35,061 nt of DNA from Clostridiales bacterium (GCA_021205205.1 JAJPXY010000145.1:3498-38558); one strand, 5' to 3'. Counted from the stretch's first letter, positions 1 to 8,615 are shown. Notes: generated by a model from the letters alone, not told the origin. Program-made: numbers and translations.

Positions 1-126
1 TTAGTCTTTTGTTGGCGCAGCTTTCTCCGCTCCCTGTGGGGCCCCCCCCCCGGTTTGGGGCGGCCGGGGGCCCGCCCGGTAACCCGGGGCGGTTTTGGGG
101 GGGCCCCGGGCCCGCCCCTACACACA
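1..126. repeat. GC-rich repeat, family B (partial, low-complexity)
   Basis: This stretch downstream of ftsZ is made of long C and G runs and ends at about 113-126 in the sequence CGCCCCTACACACACG. The same right-hand end (CCCCTACAC) closes the GC-rich elements at 14357-14458 and 31735-31876, so it is assigned to that family. The interior is so homopolymeric that base-calling errors are possible. No gene is visible in 1-197. Confidence 0.5.
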
Positions 127-180
127 CGCCGACAAAAAACGAAGCCGTATGTGTATTTGCGCAACAGATGGCAGACGAAT

Positions 181-193
181 AGCTAACAGCTAT
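181..193. repeat. CTAACAG-type heptad repeat (family D) after ftsZ
   Basis: A short run of AGCTAAC/AGCTAT units begins a few bases beyond the ftsZ stop codon. The same 7-bp unit follows the stop codons of ftsW, mraY and rsmH in this window. Confidence 0.5.
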
Positions 194-197
194 CATC

Positions 198-1421
198 TCA
201 CCGGTTCCCCTTCTCGAAAATGCGGAGGATGGCTGCATAGGGGTCCTCTTCCTCCTCCTTGGCGGGCTGGGGCGCGGCCACAGGCTCCTCCACGAAGGCG
301 GGCGTCGGCTCCGGCGCAGGCGCAGGCGCGGGTTCAGGGGTGGGAACCGGCTCGGCTGCGGCCGCCGGTTCAGCGGCAGAAACAGGCCCCGGGGTAGTCG
401 CCGGTGCGGGCTTGGGCGGTTCCGGCACCGGCTTAGAAAAAGAAGGGGCTTTCTCCTCTGCGGGGGTCTCGTCAAAGCCGGTGGCGATGACCGTGACCCG
501 AATTTCGTCCTCCAGGCTCTCGTCGAAGGTGGCACCAAAGATGATGTTGGCGTCGGGGTTGGCGGCCTCCTGCACCAGCGTGGCGGCGGTCTCCACCTCC
601 TCCAGGCCGATGTTCATGTCGCCGCAGATGTTGACCAGTACGCCCCGGGCGCCCACGATGGAGGTCTCCAGCAGGGGGGAGGAGATGGCCATCTTGGCCG
701 CTTCCTCCGCCTTGTTGGCCCCGGCAGCACGGCCCATGCCCATGTGGGCCAGGCCCGCGTCCTTCATGACGGCGGTCACGTCGGCGAAGTCCAGGTTGAT
801 GAAGCCCACGTCGGTCACCAGGTCGGAAATGGAGGTCACCGCCTGGCGCAGCACGTCGTCCGCGATCTCGAAGGCGTTGTTCAGGGTGATCTTCTGGTCG
901 GTGGCGTGCTTCAGCCGGTCGTTGGGGATGATGACCAGAGAGTCCACCTTCTCCTTCAGCTCATTGATGCCGGCCTCGGCCTGGAGAATCCGCCGCCGCC
1001 CCTCGAACTTGAAGGGCTTGGTGACCACGCCCACGGTGAGGATGCCCTTCTCCCGGGCCACGTCGGCCACGATGGGGCTGCCGCCGGTGCCGGTGCCGCC
1101 GCCCATGCCGCAGGTGACAAAGACCATATCGGCGTTCTCCAGGGCCTTGTCCAGCTGGCTGCGGCTCTCCTCGGCGGCCTTGCGGCCCACCTCCGGGTCG
1201 GCCCCGGCCCCCTGGCCGTGGGTGATTTTTTCACCGATTTGGATCTTGCTGGTGGCGCAGGAGTGATCCAGCGCCTGACGGTCTGTGTTGACTGCGATAA
1301 ATTCCACACCCTGGGTGCCGGAACTCGCCATGCGGTTGACGACGTTGTTGCCGCCGCCGCCTACGCCGACCACCTTGATGTTGACAACGGTGTCCGGCTC
1401 CAACTCAAATCCAAGGGACAT
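198..1421 (-). CDS. ftsZ: Cell division protein FtsZ
   Basis: FtsZ is the tubulin-like GTPase that polymerises into the Z-ring at mid-cell. The 407-residue protein shows the N-terminal nucleotide-binding start ([12 protein letters not shown], about residues 17-28), the tubulin signature GGGTGTG at 107-113 and the T7-type segment NLDFADV used for GTP hydrolysis across the subunit interface. The globular part ends near residue 316. A tail of about 90 residues very rich in Pro, Ala and Glu follows, with many PEP/PAP units, and ends in a conserved-type C-terminal peptide ([15 protein letters not shown]) that would bind membrane anchors. The two residues after the signature are G-S where A-A is common. 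The ATG is preceded by AGGAGG with 7-base spacing. It is the last gene of the dcw cluster and has its own upstream promoter at 1485-1513. No ftsA lies beside it. Confidence 0.98.
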   Translation of the reverse strand: MSLGFELEPDTVVNIKVVGVGGGGNNVVNRMASSGTQGVEFIAVNTDRQALDHSCATSKIQIGEKITHGQGAGADPEVGRKAAEESRSQLDKALENADMVFVTCGMGGGTGTGGSPIVADVAREKGILTVGVVTKPFKFEGRRRILQAEAGINELKEKVDSLVIIPNDRLKHATDQKITLNNAFEIADDVLRQAVTSISDLVTDVGFINLDFADVTAVMKDAGLAHMGMGRAAGANKAEEAAKMAISSPLLETSIVGARGVLVNICGDMNIGLEEVETAATLVQEAANPDANIIFGATFDESLEDEIRVTVIATGFDETPAEEKAPSFSKPVPEPPKPAPATTPGPVSAAEPAAAAEPVPTPEPAPAPAPEPTPAFVEEPVAAPQPAKEEEEDPYAAILRIFEKGNR

Positions 1422-1484
1422 ATGCTTTCCTCCTAAGTTCAGCTCCGTATTCGGGAAGTTAGATAGCCTGTTTTTCTAAATACC

Positions 1485-1513
1485 ATTTTATCGGATATTT
1501 TCTATTGGGTCAA
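1485..1513 (-). promoter_or_regulatory. Promoter of ftsZ
   Basis: On the minus strand a -35 box TTGACC (1508-1513) and a -10 box TAAAAT (1485-1490) are separated by exactly 17 bases, about 60 bases before the ftsZ start. The region is AT-rich relative to its surroundings. This would let ftsZ be transcribed separately from the upstream dcw genes. Confidence 0.7.
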
Positions 1514-1525
1514 TACCTTTGGCCC

Positions 1526-2362
1526 TTATTTTTCATTTTTCACCAGATGGGGATCGCCGTCGCTAAAGGTCATATCCAGCGTGCCGGTGTCGTCCTCCGC
1601 CCAGTTGTCCGCCACATAATCCGTCAGGATCTCGGAAAAATACTTGATTTTTTCGCCGTAGTCGGCCTCGATGGGCAGCTTGACCTGGATGCGTCCGTCG
1701 TAGTCCAGCAGCACCGTGCTGTCGGAGGACAGGTCGATGGAGACCACGTCCTCCAGCAGGGCGTAGTCCTGGAGGGGAGTCAGAAGCTGGAGCAGGCTTT
1801 CCCGCTGGAGGGTCTGGCTGCTGACCTCCTCGTCGCTGCCGTCGGGGACGGACAAAACCTCGCCCTCCACCGGGTCCACCAGGGTCAGCCCCAGGATGAC
1901 CGTGCAGCCCTGGTCGCTGTCCGTCTGCTCCAGCAGCTTGCCGTTCAGGTCGATGAGCCACCAGTCGTCGTCCTCCTGAATGGCCGCCGCCGCGCCGCTC
2001 TCGGTCAGCGTCAGTACGACGGTACCGGGCAGCTTCTTCTGGAGGGAGACGCTGGAGACGTAGTTCAGCCGGGCCAAAATACTCGCCGCCGCCCGGTTCT
2101 TGTTCAGCAGGAACAGGTTGTCGCCGATGTCGATACCGGCGGCCTCCAGAATTTCCTCCTGGGTGTAGCGGTCGTCCTGGGCCAGGGTCTCGGCGGCGCC
2201 GGTGTTGTCCCGGACGTAAATCTCCACGCTGCTGACCTTGAAGAACACAATGCAGCCCGCCCCGATGGCGGCCAGCACCACCACCGCCGCAAAGACGACG
2301 TAAAATCCCGACAGGCGTCCGCCGCCCTGGTAGCTGCGCTGGTGTCTCCGTTTGTTCGCCAT
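1526..2362 (-). CDS. ftsQ: Cell division protein FtsQ/DivIB
   Basis: This is a bitopic division protein that bridges the cytoplasmic and periplasmic-side divisome parts, working with FtsL and the septal PBP. The 278-residue protein has a short basic cytoplasmic N-terminus (ANKRRHQR), one membrane segment at about residues 20-42, then a POTRA domain beginning FKVSSVEIYV and a beta domain containing the typical KKLPGTVVLTLTE segment. Length and architecture fit the DivIB/FtsQ family. It lies 13 bases after murA and 104 bases before ftsZ, the usual position in Firmicutes. A GAGAGGGGG ribosome binding site precedes the ATG. Confidence 0.92.
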   Translation of the reverse strand: MANKRRHQRSYQGGGRLSGFYVVFAAVVVLAAIGAGCIVFFKVSSVEIYVRDNTGAAETLAQDDRYTQEEILEAAGIDIGDNLFLLNKNRAAASILARLNYVSSVSLQKKLPGTVVLTLTESGAAAAIQEDDDWWLIDLNGKLLEQTDSDQGCTVILGLTLVDPVEGEVLSVPDGSDEEVSSQTLQRESLLQLLTPLQDYALLEDVVSIDLSSDSTVLLDYDGRIQVKLPIEADYGEKIKYFSEILTDYVADNWAEDDTGTLDMTFSDGDPHLVKNEK

Positions 2363-2375
2363 GGTATTCCCCCTC

Positions 2376-3656
2376 TCACAGCGGTTCCCGCTGTTCCTCT
2401 GTGTCTGTGTCCGCCCGGAAGATGTCCGCCCCCAGGGCGGTCAGGTCCTGCTCCAGCCGTGCATAGCCCCGGTCAATGTGGTGCAGCCCGGTGATCTGGC
2501 TCTCGCCCTCCGCCGCCAGGGCCTCCACCACCAGCGCCGCGCCGCCCCGCAGGTCTGCCGCCTCCAATCGGGCGGCGTGGAGCCGGGGTACGCCGCAGAC
2601 CACGGCCACCCGGCCCTCCACCCGGATGTCGGCTCCCATCCGCGCCAACTCCGCCGCCTGGCGGTAGCGGTTCTCGAAGATGGTCTCCACAAAGACGGTG
2701 GCGCCTCTGCCGCCGCAGAAGGCGGCCATGACCATGGGCTGGGCGTCAGTGGGGAAGCCAGGGTAAGGCGCGGTGCGGATGGGCCGGACGCCGTTCAGGG
2801 GCCGGTCGCACCGCAGCTCCACCCGGCCCTCGCCGCCGGAGACGGTACAGCCCGCCTGGCGGAAGGTGTCCAGCACGGGCAGTAGCCACCGCCGGTCCAG
2901 ACCCTCCAGGGCCACATGGCCCCCGGTGGCCGCGGCGGCGGCCAGGTAGGTGGCCCCCACGATGCGGTCCGCGATGACGGTGTGTTCCCCACCGTGAAGG
3001 GGCGCGCCGCCCCGTATGGTCACGGTGGAGGTGCCCGCCCCGTCGATGTCCGCCCCCAGGGCGCGGAGGAAGGTCTGCAAGTCCACGATCTCCGGCTCCC
3101 GGGCGGCGTTGGAGATGGTGGTCACGCCGTCGGCGGCGCAGGCCGCCAGCATGATGTTCTCCGTGGCCCCCACGCTGGGGAGGGAGAGGGACAGCTCCGC
3201 GCCGTGGAGGCTGCCCCGGCAGCGGATGCCGCCCCGGGCGGCGTCGATCTCCGCCCCCATCCTCTGTAAGGCGTTCAAATGCAGGTCGATGGGCCGGGGA
3301 CCCAGCTCGCACCCGCCGGGGAAGGACAGCTCCGCCTGGCCGCACCGGGCCAGAATGGCCCCCAGAAAGATGACCGAGGAGCGCATCTCCCGCATGAGGG
3401 CGTCGGGGATGTCCATGCGGGTCAGGGTGGAGGAGTCCACCGTCACCGTCTCGCCCTCCCGGTGGACCCGGCAGCCCAAATGCCGCAGGATGGCCACCGC
3501 CGCGTCCACATCGGTCAGGGCGGGGCAGTTATGTATCACGCTGACGCCGCCCGCCAAAATCGCCGCCGCCAAAATGGGCAGCACACTGTTTTTTGCCCCG
3601 TGGACGGCCAGCTCACCGGAGAGCGGCCTGCCGCCGCGCACTCGCAACACACGCAT
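2376..3656 (-). CDS. murA: UDP-N-acetylglucosamine 1-carboxyvinyltransferase MurA
   Basis: MurA catalyses the first committed step of peptidoglycan synthesis, transferring enolpyruvate from PEP to UDP-GlcNAc. The N-terminal GGRPLSGELAVHGAKN segment with the catalytic-type Lys-Asn, and the loop PGGCELGPRPIDLHL containing the active-site Cys (fosfomycin target), are both present. At 426 residues it matches the family. The ATG at 3656 was chosen over one six codons upstream because a GGAGG site lies 7 bases before it and the family begins at this point. It sits between murG and ftsQ in the dcw cluster. Many Firmicutes have a second murA elsewhere, which cannot be judged here. Confidence 0.96.
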   Translation of the reverse strand: MRVLRVRGGRPLSGELAVHGAKNSVLPILAAAILAGGVSVIHNCPALTDVDAAVAILRHLGCRVHREGETVTVDSSTLTRMDIPDALMREMRSSVIFLGAILARCGQAELSFPGGCELGPRPIDLHLNALQRMGAEIDAARGGIRCRGSLHGAELSLSLPSVGATENIMLAACAADGVTTISNAAREPEIVDLQTFLRALGADIDGAGTSTVTIRGGAPLHGGEHTVIADRIVGATYLAAAAATGGHVALEGLDRRWLLPVLDTFRQAGCTVSGGEGRVELRCDRPLNGVRPIRTAPYPGFPTDAQPMVMAAFCGGRGATVFVETIFENRYRQAAELARMGADIRVEGRVAVVCGVPRLHAARLEAADLRGGAALVVEALAAEGESQITGLHHIDRGYARLEQDLTALGADIFRADTDTEEQREPL

Positions 3657-3729
3657 AGGGATTCCTCCATTCAACGTTTAAACGGATTTATCCCATCCTA
3701 TGCGCCGGTCGGGCGGTTTGACAGCGGCA

Positions 3730-4860
3730 TTATTTCTTCATCAGATCCTTCAGCACCTGATAAATGCGCTCGTTGGGGTTGCTGACAAAGAGCCGTTTCA
3801 GCTCCATCTGCATTTGCTCCAGCCGCCCCCGGTGGCCCAGCAGGTCGGTGACCTGGTCGTAGAGCTTCTTGCCGGAGCAGTCCGGCTCCAGCATCAGCAT
3901 GGCCGCCCCCTGGTCGGAGAGGACGCGGGCGTTCTTCTCCTGGTGGTTGGCGGTGACGTTGGGAGAGGGCACCAGAATACTGGGCTTGGCGATGGCGGAG
4001 ATCTCCGCGATGGTGGAGGCCCCGGCCCGGCTGAGGACCACGTCCGCCGCCGACATCACCACGGGCATATCATAGATATAGTCCCGGATGTCCACGTTGG
4101 GGTAGAGGCTCAGGTCGATGCCCTTGGCGGCAATGCCGTCCATCACCCGCTGGTAGTACCGCTGGCCCACGCCGTAGATGTGGTGGAAGGGGGTGCCCGC
4201 CTCCACCTCCCGGGCGACGAAATCCACCATGTGGTCGTTCATCACCTGGGCGCCCAGGCTGCCCCAGGTGGTGACCGCCACAGGTTTGGTGTCCCCGAAG
4301 CCCAGCTTGGCCCGGGCCTCCGCCTGGGTCTGGGCGAAGAAGTCCTCCCGGACGGGGGTGCCGGTGACCACCACCTTGCTCTGGTCCTCGTAGTGGCTCT
4401 TGCTCTCCTCGAAGCCCACCATCACCTTGTCCACCACCTTGGCCAGCCGCTGGGTGGTCAGGCCGGGGAAGGCGTTGGACTCGTGGACGGCGGTGGGGAT
4501 GCCCATTTTCGCCGCCTGGTTCACCACCGGGTAGGAGGCGTAGCCGCCGGTGCCCACCACCAGGTCGGGCTGGAAGTCTTTCAAAATCTGTTTGGCCTGG
4601 CCGGGGGACACCAGCAGGTTCTTCGCGGTGGTCAGGTTGTGCTTCAGGCTGTTCAGACTGACGGAACGGTAGAAGCTGGAAATCGTGACGGTGCGGATGG
4701 GGTAGCCGGACTTGGGCACCAGAGATTCCTCCATGCCGCCGTCAGCCCCCACAAAGAGGATCTCCGCGCCGTCCCGCTCCTGGAACATCCCTGCCAGAGC
4801 CACCGCCGGGTTGATGTGTCCGGCGGTGCCGCCGCAGGTGAAGAGAATTTTTGGATTCAT
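3730..4860 (-). CDS. murG: UDP-GlcNAc:lipid I N-acetylglucosaminyltransferase MurG
   Basis: MurG is a membrane-associated GT-B glycosyltransferase that converts lipid I to lipid II on the cytoplasmic face. The 376-residue protein opens with the glycine-rich loop CGGTAGHINPA, has a second GSLGA loop near the middle, HESNAFPG, and the C-terminal donor-binding block SRAGASTIAEI followed by NHQEKNA. All are MurG landmarks. A strong AGGAGG site precedes the ATG. Upstream, 214 bases including a perfect 21-bp inverted repeat separate it from ftsW. murD, often found upstream in other genomes, is absent. Confidence 0.96.
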   Translation of the reverse strand: MNPKILFTCGGTAGHINPAVALAGMFQERDGAEILFVGADGGMEESLVPKSGYPIRTVTISSFYRSVSLNSLKHNLTTAKNLLVSPGQAKQILKDFQPDLVVGTGGYASYPVVNQAAKMGIPTAVHESNAFPGLTTQRLAKVVDKVMVGFEESKSHYEDQSKVVVTGTPVREDFFAQTQAEARAKLGFGDTKPVAVTTWGSLGAQVMNDHMVDFVAREVEAGTPFHHIYGVGQRYYQRVMDGIAAKGIDLSLYPNVDIRDYIYDMPVVMSAADVVLSRAGASTIAEISAIAKPSILVPSPNVTANHQEKNARVLSDQGAAMLMLEPDCSGKKLYDQVTDLLGHRGRLEQMQMELKRLFVSNPNERIYQVLKDLMKK

Positions 4861-4938
4861 AGGTATATCCCTCCTGGAGGATGGGGTTGTTGATTTGTCG
4901 ATGGGAATCGTGGTTTTGAAACCGGTTTTATCCTGTTC

Positions 4939-5010
4939 CTGTAGGGGCGGCCCGTGGCCACCCTAGGCAAGCAGAAGGCTCCTGCGGGCGGCCACGGGCC
5001 GCCCCTACAG
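4939..5010. repeat. GC-rich inverted repeat (family B) between ftsW and murG
   Basis: A perfect 21-bp inverted repeat (4939-4959 and 4990-5010), outer end CTGTAGGGGCGG, encloses a 30-base loop. It lacks a T-run and so is not a standard terminator, although it could form a stable RNA hairpin inside the dcw transcript. Related elements lie at 1-126, 14357-14458, 25542-25611 and 31735-31876. Confidence 0.85.
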
Positions 5011-5028
5011 TAGATGGGTGAAAGAACC

Positions 5029-5075
5029 GCGCTTTTGGTTTGTAGTTCCCAACTAACGGCTAACAGCTAACAGCT
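5029..5075. repeat. Family D element end with CTAACAG heptads after ftsW
   Basis: The sequence CGCTTTTGGTTTGTAGT followed by three CTAAC(A/G)G-type heptads abuts the ftsW stop codon. A near-identical copy lies at 6394-6433 after mraY, showing a dispersed element rather than chance. Confidence 0.75.
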
Positions 5076-6322
5076 CAATTTTGCTTCGGCGGGGCGATCT
5101 GCCGGGAGACGGACAGAATGATCCCCATCTCCACCAGCTGGATGACCAGGGCGGTGCCGCCATAGGAGAAGAAGGGCAAGGAAATGCCCGTGGCGGGGAT
5201 GAGGTTCAGCACCACCGCCATGTTCAGGAACACCTGCACCGCCAGCAGGGTGGTGAAGCCCACGATGAGCAGGGAGCCGAACCGGTCTCTGGCGTGGAGG
5301 GCCAGCCAGTAGCCCCGAATGACCAGCAGCGCGAACAGCACCACGATGAGCGTGGCCCCGATGAAGCCCAGCTCCTCGCAGATGATGGCGAAGATGAAGT
5401 CGTTCTGCTCCTCCGGCAGGTAGAGGTACTTCTGGCGGCTCAGGCCGAAGCCCAGGCCGGTCAGGCCGCCGGAGGCCACCGCGTAGAGGGACTGTACCAC
5501 CTGGTAGCCGGTGTCGGTGGGATCGGACCAGGGGTCCAGCCAGACGGCAATGCGGCTGCTGTTGTAGCCGATGACGCCGATGACCAGATAGACCACAGCG
5601 CCCATCGCCCCCGCGCCCAGGGCGAACCAGCCCAGCCGGATGCCGGCGGCGAACAGGATGGCCGCGCCCGCGGCCAGCACCAGCAGGGTGCCGGACATAT
5701 GGGGCTCCTGTAGCATCAGGAGGCCGATGAGTCCCAGGATGAGGATGTAGGGGAACAGCTCGATCAGGTTGCTCCAGTAGACAAAGTAGCGCAGCCGCTC
5801 CCAGGGCTGGGGCAGCCGCCGGGAGAACTCCGGCGAACCCTGCCGCCGCTTGGATAGCCGCGCCGAGAAAAACAGCACCACGCCCAGCTTGGCGACCTCC
5901 GAGGGCTGGTAGGTCGGCCCGAAGAACAGGAACATCCGCAGCCAGCGGGTGGAGTTGTTCTGCGAGACACCCAGAGGCGTCAGCACCAAAATCAGCAACA
6001 CGATGGCTATCAGCAGCACCGGCACCGACAGGGCGCGGAGATATTGGTAATTCAGCCGGGAAACCAACAGCATGGCCACAACGCCCAGCACGGCGAAAAT
6101 CGCCTGCCGCTTGAAGTAATAATAGGGGTCGCCCAGGGTGCCAGTAGAGGCGTTATACCCCGCCGCCTTGTCATAGAGGGCGGAGTAGGACGAGGCCGAC
6201 AGCAGCATCACCAGGCCAATGCCCAGCAGCAGCAGCACCAGCATCAGGAAGGGCAGGTCGATGGGGCCTTTTGCCAGCTGCTGATAGCTTTTCAGGCCCC
6301 GCCGGCAAGACTTGACTGCCAT
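5075..6322 (-). CDS. ftsW: SEDS-family septal glycosyltransferase FtsW
   Basis: FtsW polymerises lipid II glycan strands at the septum together with its class B PBP partner. The 415-residue protein is highly hydrophobic with about ten membrane segments. It contains the SEDS landmarks GPTYQPSEVAKL, the loop LPEEQNDFIFAIICEELGF carrying the conserved Asp, and near the C-terminus PATGISLPFFSYGGT. It has a basic cytoplasmic N-terminus. An AGGAGG site lies before the ATG. The shape-determining homologue RodA is similar, but position in the dcw cluster favours FtsW. Heptad repeats flank both ends of the gene. Confidence 0.95.
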   Translation of the reverse strand: MAVKSCRRGLKSYQQLAKGPIDLPFLMLVLLLLGIGLVMLLSASSYSALYDKAAGYNASTGTLGDPYYYFKRQAIFAVLGVVAMLLVSRLNYQYLRALSVPVLLIAIVLLILVLTPLGVSQNNSTRWLRMFLFFGPTYQPSEVAKLGVVLFFSARLSKRRQGSPEFSRRLPQPWERLRYFVYWSNLIELFPYILILGLIGLLMLQEPHMSGTLLVLAAGAAILFAAGIRLGWFALGAGAMGAVVYLVIGVIGYNSSRIAVWLDPWSDPTDTGYQVVQSLYAVASGGLTGLGFGLSRQKYLYLPEEQNDFIFAIICEELGFIGATLIVVLFALLVIRGYWLALHARDRFGSLLIVGFTTLLAVQVFLNMAVVLNLIPATGISLPFFSYGGTALVIQLVEMGIILSVSRQIAPPKQN

Positions 6323-6342
6323 ATTGCCCCTCCTTTCGTTTG

Positions 6343-6433
6343 ATAGCTGTTAGCTCTTGGCTGTTAGCTTGGTGGTGCTGAACTGTTTGCTCTGCGCTTT
6401 TGGTTTGTAGTGCCTGACTAACGGCTAATAGCT
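6343..6433. repeat. Family D element between mraY and ftsW
   Basis: Heptads of the TTAGCTG type (6343-6370) face inverted CTAACGG/CTAATAG heptads (6417-6433), bracketing a short core that contains CGCTTTTGGTTTGTAGT. The right-hand end lies immediately after the mraY stop codon. The core and end match 5029-5075. Confidence 0.75.
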
Positions 6434-6436
6434 CCC

Positions 6437-7414
6437 TTACCGTCCCATCACGCCCAGATACGCCAGCACGCAGGCCGCGGCGGTGATACCGGTGAACACG
6501 GCGAACAGCTTGTATTCGCTCCAGCCGCCCATCTCGAAGTGGTGGTGCAGGGGGGCCATGCGGAAAATGCGCTTGCCGTGGGTCAGCTTGAAATACGTCA
6601 CCTGGATGATGTCCGAGGCGGTCTCCGCGATATAGATAATGCCCACCAAAATCAAAATCAGCGGCATATCCAGCGCGAAGGCCAGCCCGCAGACCATGCC
6701 CCCCAGGAACAGGGAGCCGGTGTCCCCCATGAACACCTTGGCGGGGTGGAAGTTATAGACCAGGAACCCCAGCAGTCCGCCCAGCATGGCAGCGCTGAGG
6801 ACGCCCAGCTCGGTATAGTCCCACAGCAGCGCCGTGGCCAGGTAGAACACCATCACCGGGATGGTCACGCCGGTGGCAAGGCCGTCCACGCCGTCGGTGA
6901 TGTTGACGGCGTTCACCGTCCCCACCATGACGAAGGCGGCAAAGACCATGTACACCGCCCAGGGGATCTCCACCGTCACGTTGGCGAAGGGGATATAGAG
7001 GTCGGGGTTCAGATACCCCGTGTTCCGCAGCAGCAGGGTGAACACGATGGCCGCCACCAGCTGGAGCAGGAACTTTTGCGCGGCGGTCAGACCCTCGTTC
7101 TGGTGGTAGCGGACCTTTTTGTAGTCGTCGATGAAGCCGATGACGCCGAACACCAGGGCGAAGCAGAACACGATCAGCGCGCCGAAGTCGCCGCGGGCGA
7201 AGTCGCTCCACCCCAGCGCCACCAGGGCCAGGAAGCTACCCGCGATGAACATCAGGCCCCCCATGGTGGGGGTGCCCTGCTTGGACATATGCCACTTGGG
7301 GCCGATCTCCTTGATGGTCTGGCCCGCCTTCAGGGCGCGGAGCCAGGGAATCAGAAAATGGCCAATGAGGACTGTGGCGGCAAAGGCCACAACGAAACTG
7401 ATAATCGCTCTCAT
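6437..7414 (-). CDS. mraY: Phospho-N-acetylmuramoyl-pentapeptide transferase MraY
   Basis: MraY is an integral membrane enzyme that transfers phospho-MurNAc-pentapeptide from UDP to undecaprenyl phosphate, forming lipid I. The 325-residue protein has about ten membrane helices. The catalytic aspartate motifs are visible in order: IDDYKK, NITDGVDGLA and FMGDTGSLFLGG, followed by the histidine loop APLHHHFEMGG. The N-terminal substrate loop GPKWHMSKQGTPTMGG is intact. An AAGGAG site precedes the ATG. It lies downstream of the degenerate MurE-like gene where murF would usually be expected between them. Confidence 0.97.
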   Translation of the reverse strand: MRAIISFVVAFAATVLIGHFLIPWLRALKAGQTIKEIGPKWHMSKQGTPTMGGLMFIAGSFLALVALGWSDFARGDFGALIVFCFALVFGVIGFIDDYKKVRYHQNEGLTAAQKFLLQLVAAIVFTLLLRNTGYLNPDLYIPFANVTVEIPWAVYMVFAAFVMVGTVNAVNITDGVDGLATGVTIPVMVFYLATALLWDYTELGVLSAAMLGGLLGFLVYNFHPAKVFMGDTGSLFLGGMVCGLAFALDMPLILILVGIIYIAETASDIIQVTYFKLTHGKRIFRMAPLHHHFEMGGWSEYKLFAVFTGITAAACVLAYLGVMGR

Positions 7415-7484
7415 CTTTCGCTCCTTCGGCTCCGCTCGTGGGGGAGCCTTGTTTCTTTCTATTTTATACGGAAAACAGCGGCAT

Positions 7485-8615
7485 TTATCCCCCTGTTTGA
7501 AATTCCTTCAAAATATCCCGCTCGTCGAAGGGCACTTCCTCCCAGCCCACCAACATGGTGGTGCGGTCGCCCCGCCCGGCAAGGATGACCAAATCTCCCG
7601 GCTCCGCCACGCTCACCGCCCGGCGGATGGCTTTGGCCCGATCCGGGACCAGCGTCCCCTTCCGGCCCTGCATTCCGGCGCGGATGTCCCGGCAGATGTC
7701 CTCCACCGGCTCGGTGCGGGGGTCGTCGGCGGTCAGGTAGACCCGGCCCGCCATGCGGGAGATGACCGAGCCGATCTGCGCCCGGCGGCTCCGGTCCCGG
7801 TCGCCCGGCGCGCCGCAGACCAGCAGCAGCCGCCCCTGGGCCATGGCTCGGGCGGTGAGCAGCAGGTTCTCCAACTGCTCCGGGGTGGTTGCGCTGTCGA
7901 TGAGGGCGGCGACGCCGCCCGTCAGCTCGTGCAGCTCCATGCGGCCCGGCACGCCTCCGGCGTGGCCCAGCACCTCCACCATCCGCTCCAGCGGGACCTC
8001 CCACAGCTGCCCCACCGCCAGGGCAGCCAGGCTGTGGTACAGGCCGAAGCCGCCGGGGACGGGCAGCCGCACCCGGGAGATGCCCTGGTCGGTCAGGGCC
8101 TCGAACTCGATGCGGTCCCGCAGCAGCCGCAGGTTGCGGCCGTTCACGTCGGCCTCCCCCCGCTTCTCGGCGTAGGTGCGCTTTTTCCCCGGCCACAGCT
8201 CCGCCAGACGGCGCACGTCGCCGTCGTCAACGCTGCACACCAGCGCGCCGCACCGTCCCTCCAGATTCTGGCACACCAACTCGGCCTCCCGGCTGTTTTG
8301 CAGGCTGGTGACCACCGCCAGCTCCAGGGGCAGGTCTTTGGCCAGCCCCGCCGCCAGCATGGGGACGGTCATGGTGAACACCGCCCGGTCACACCCGGCG
8401 TCGGCCATCCGGTCCAGGAGGTCGGGCAGCTGCCGCTCCCACCCCGGCCACGCCGGGGGCGGCAGCACCTGGTCCCGGACGTAGCTGTGCCGCGTGGTGA
8501 TGAGGCCGGTGGTCTGGCCCGCGCCGTCCTCCAGCATCCGACGCACCAGATGCGCCGTGCAGGTCTTGCCTGCCCCGCCGATCACCGCCGTCAGCGGGAT
8601 TCTTGGACTAATCAT
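7485..8615 (-). CDS. Degenerate MurE-like Mur ligase family protein
   Basis: The 376-residue protein aligns by eye with the central and C-terminal domains of MurE. It has a shortened P-loop GGAGKT at 13-18, VPGRMEL at 222-228 (MurE VPGRFE), DSATTPEQLENLL at 240-252 (usually DYAHTPD), GDRDRSRR at 271-278 and DDPR at 297-300 where DAP-adding MurE has DNPR. The N-terminal UDP-binding domain of about 100 residues is absent. The EVSSH block reads TMTVP, the DHLDFH block reads NSREAEL, and FNVYN reads FGLYH, so the equivalents of three catalytic residues known from Mur ligases (Glu157, His183 and Asn271 in MurD numbering) are missing. No frameshift or stop is seen. It starts inside the end of the PBP gene (8-base overlap), implying translational coupling. 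A true MurE role is doubtful. A structural or regulatory role in the divisome is possible but is inference. Confidence 0.8.
   Translation of the reverse strand: MISPRIPLTAVIGGAGKTCTAHLVRRMLEDGAGQTTGLITTRHSYVRDQVLPPPAWPGWERQLPDLLDRMADAGCDRAVFTMTVPMLAAGLAKDLPLELAVVTSLQNSREAELVCQNLEGRCGALVCSVDDGDVRRLAELWPGKKRTYAEKRGEADVNGRNLRLLRDRIEFEALTDQGISRVRLPVPGGFGLYHSLAALAVGQLWEVPLERMVEVLGHAGGVPGRMELHELTGGVAALIDSATTPEQLENLLLTARAMAQGRLLLVCGAPGDRDRSRRAQIGSVISRMAGRVYLTADDPRTEPVEDICRDIRAGMQGRKGTLVPDRAKAIRRAVSVAEPGDLVILAGRGDRTTMLVGWEEVPFDERDILKEFQTGG

Noticed and set aside
3700-4893. Long plus-strand frame opposite murG
   Set aside because: The composition (His, Val, Gly, Gln rich) is that of a shadow frame, and murG on the other strand has full motifs and a strong ribosome binding site.
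4939-5010. GC-rich hairpin as a rho-independent terminator
   Set aside because: The arms are followed by mixed sequence and no T-run on either strand, and the hairpin lies mid-operon.
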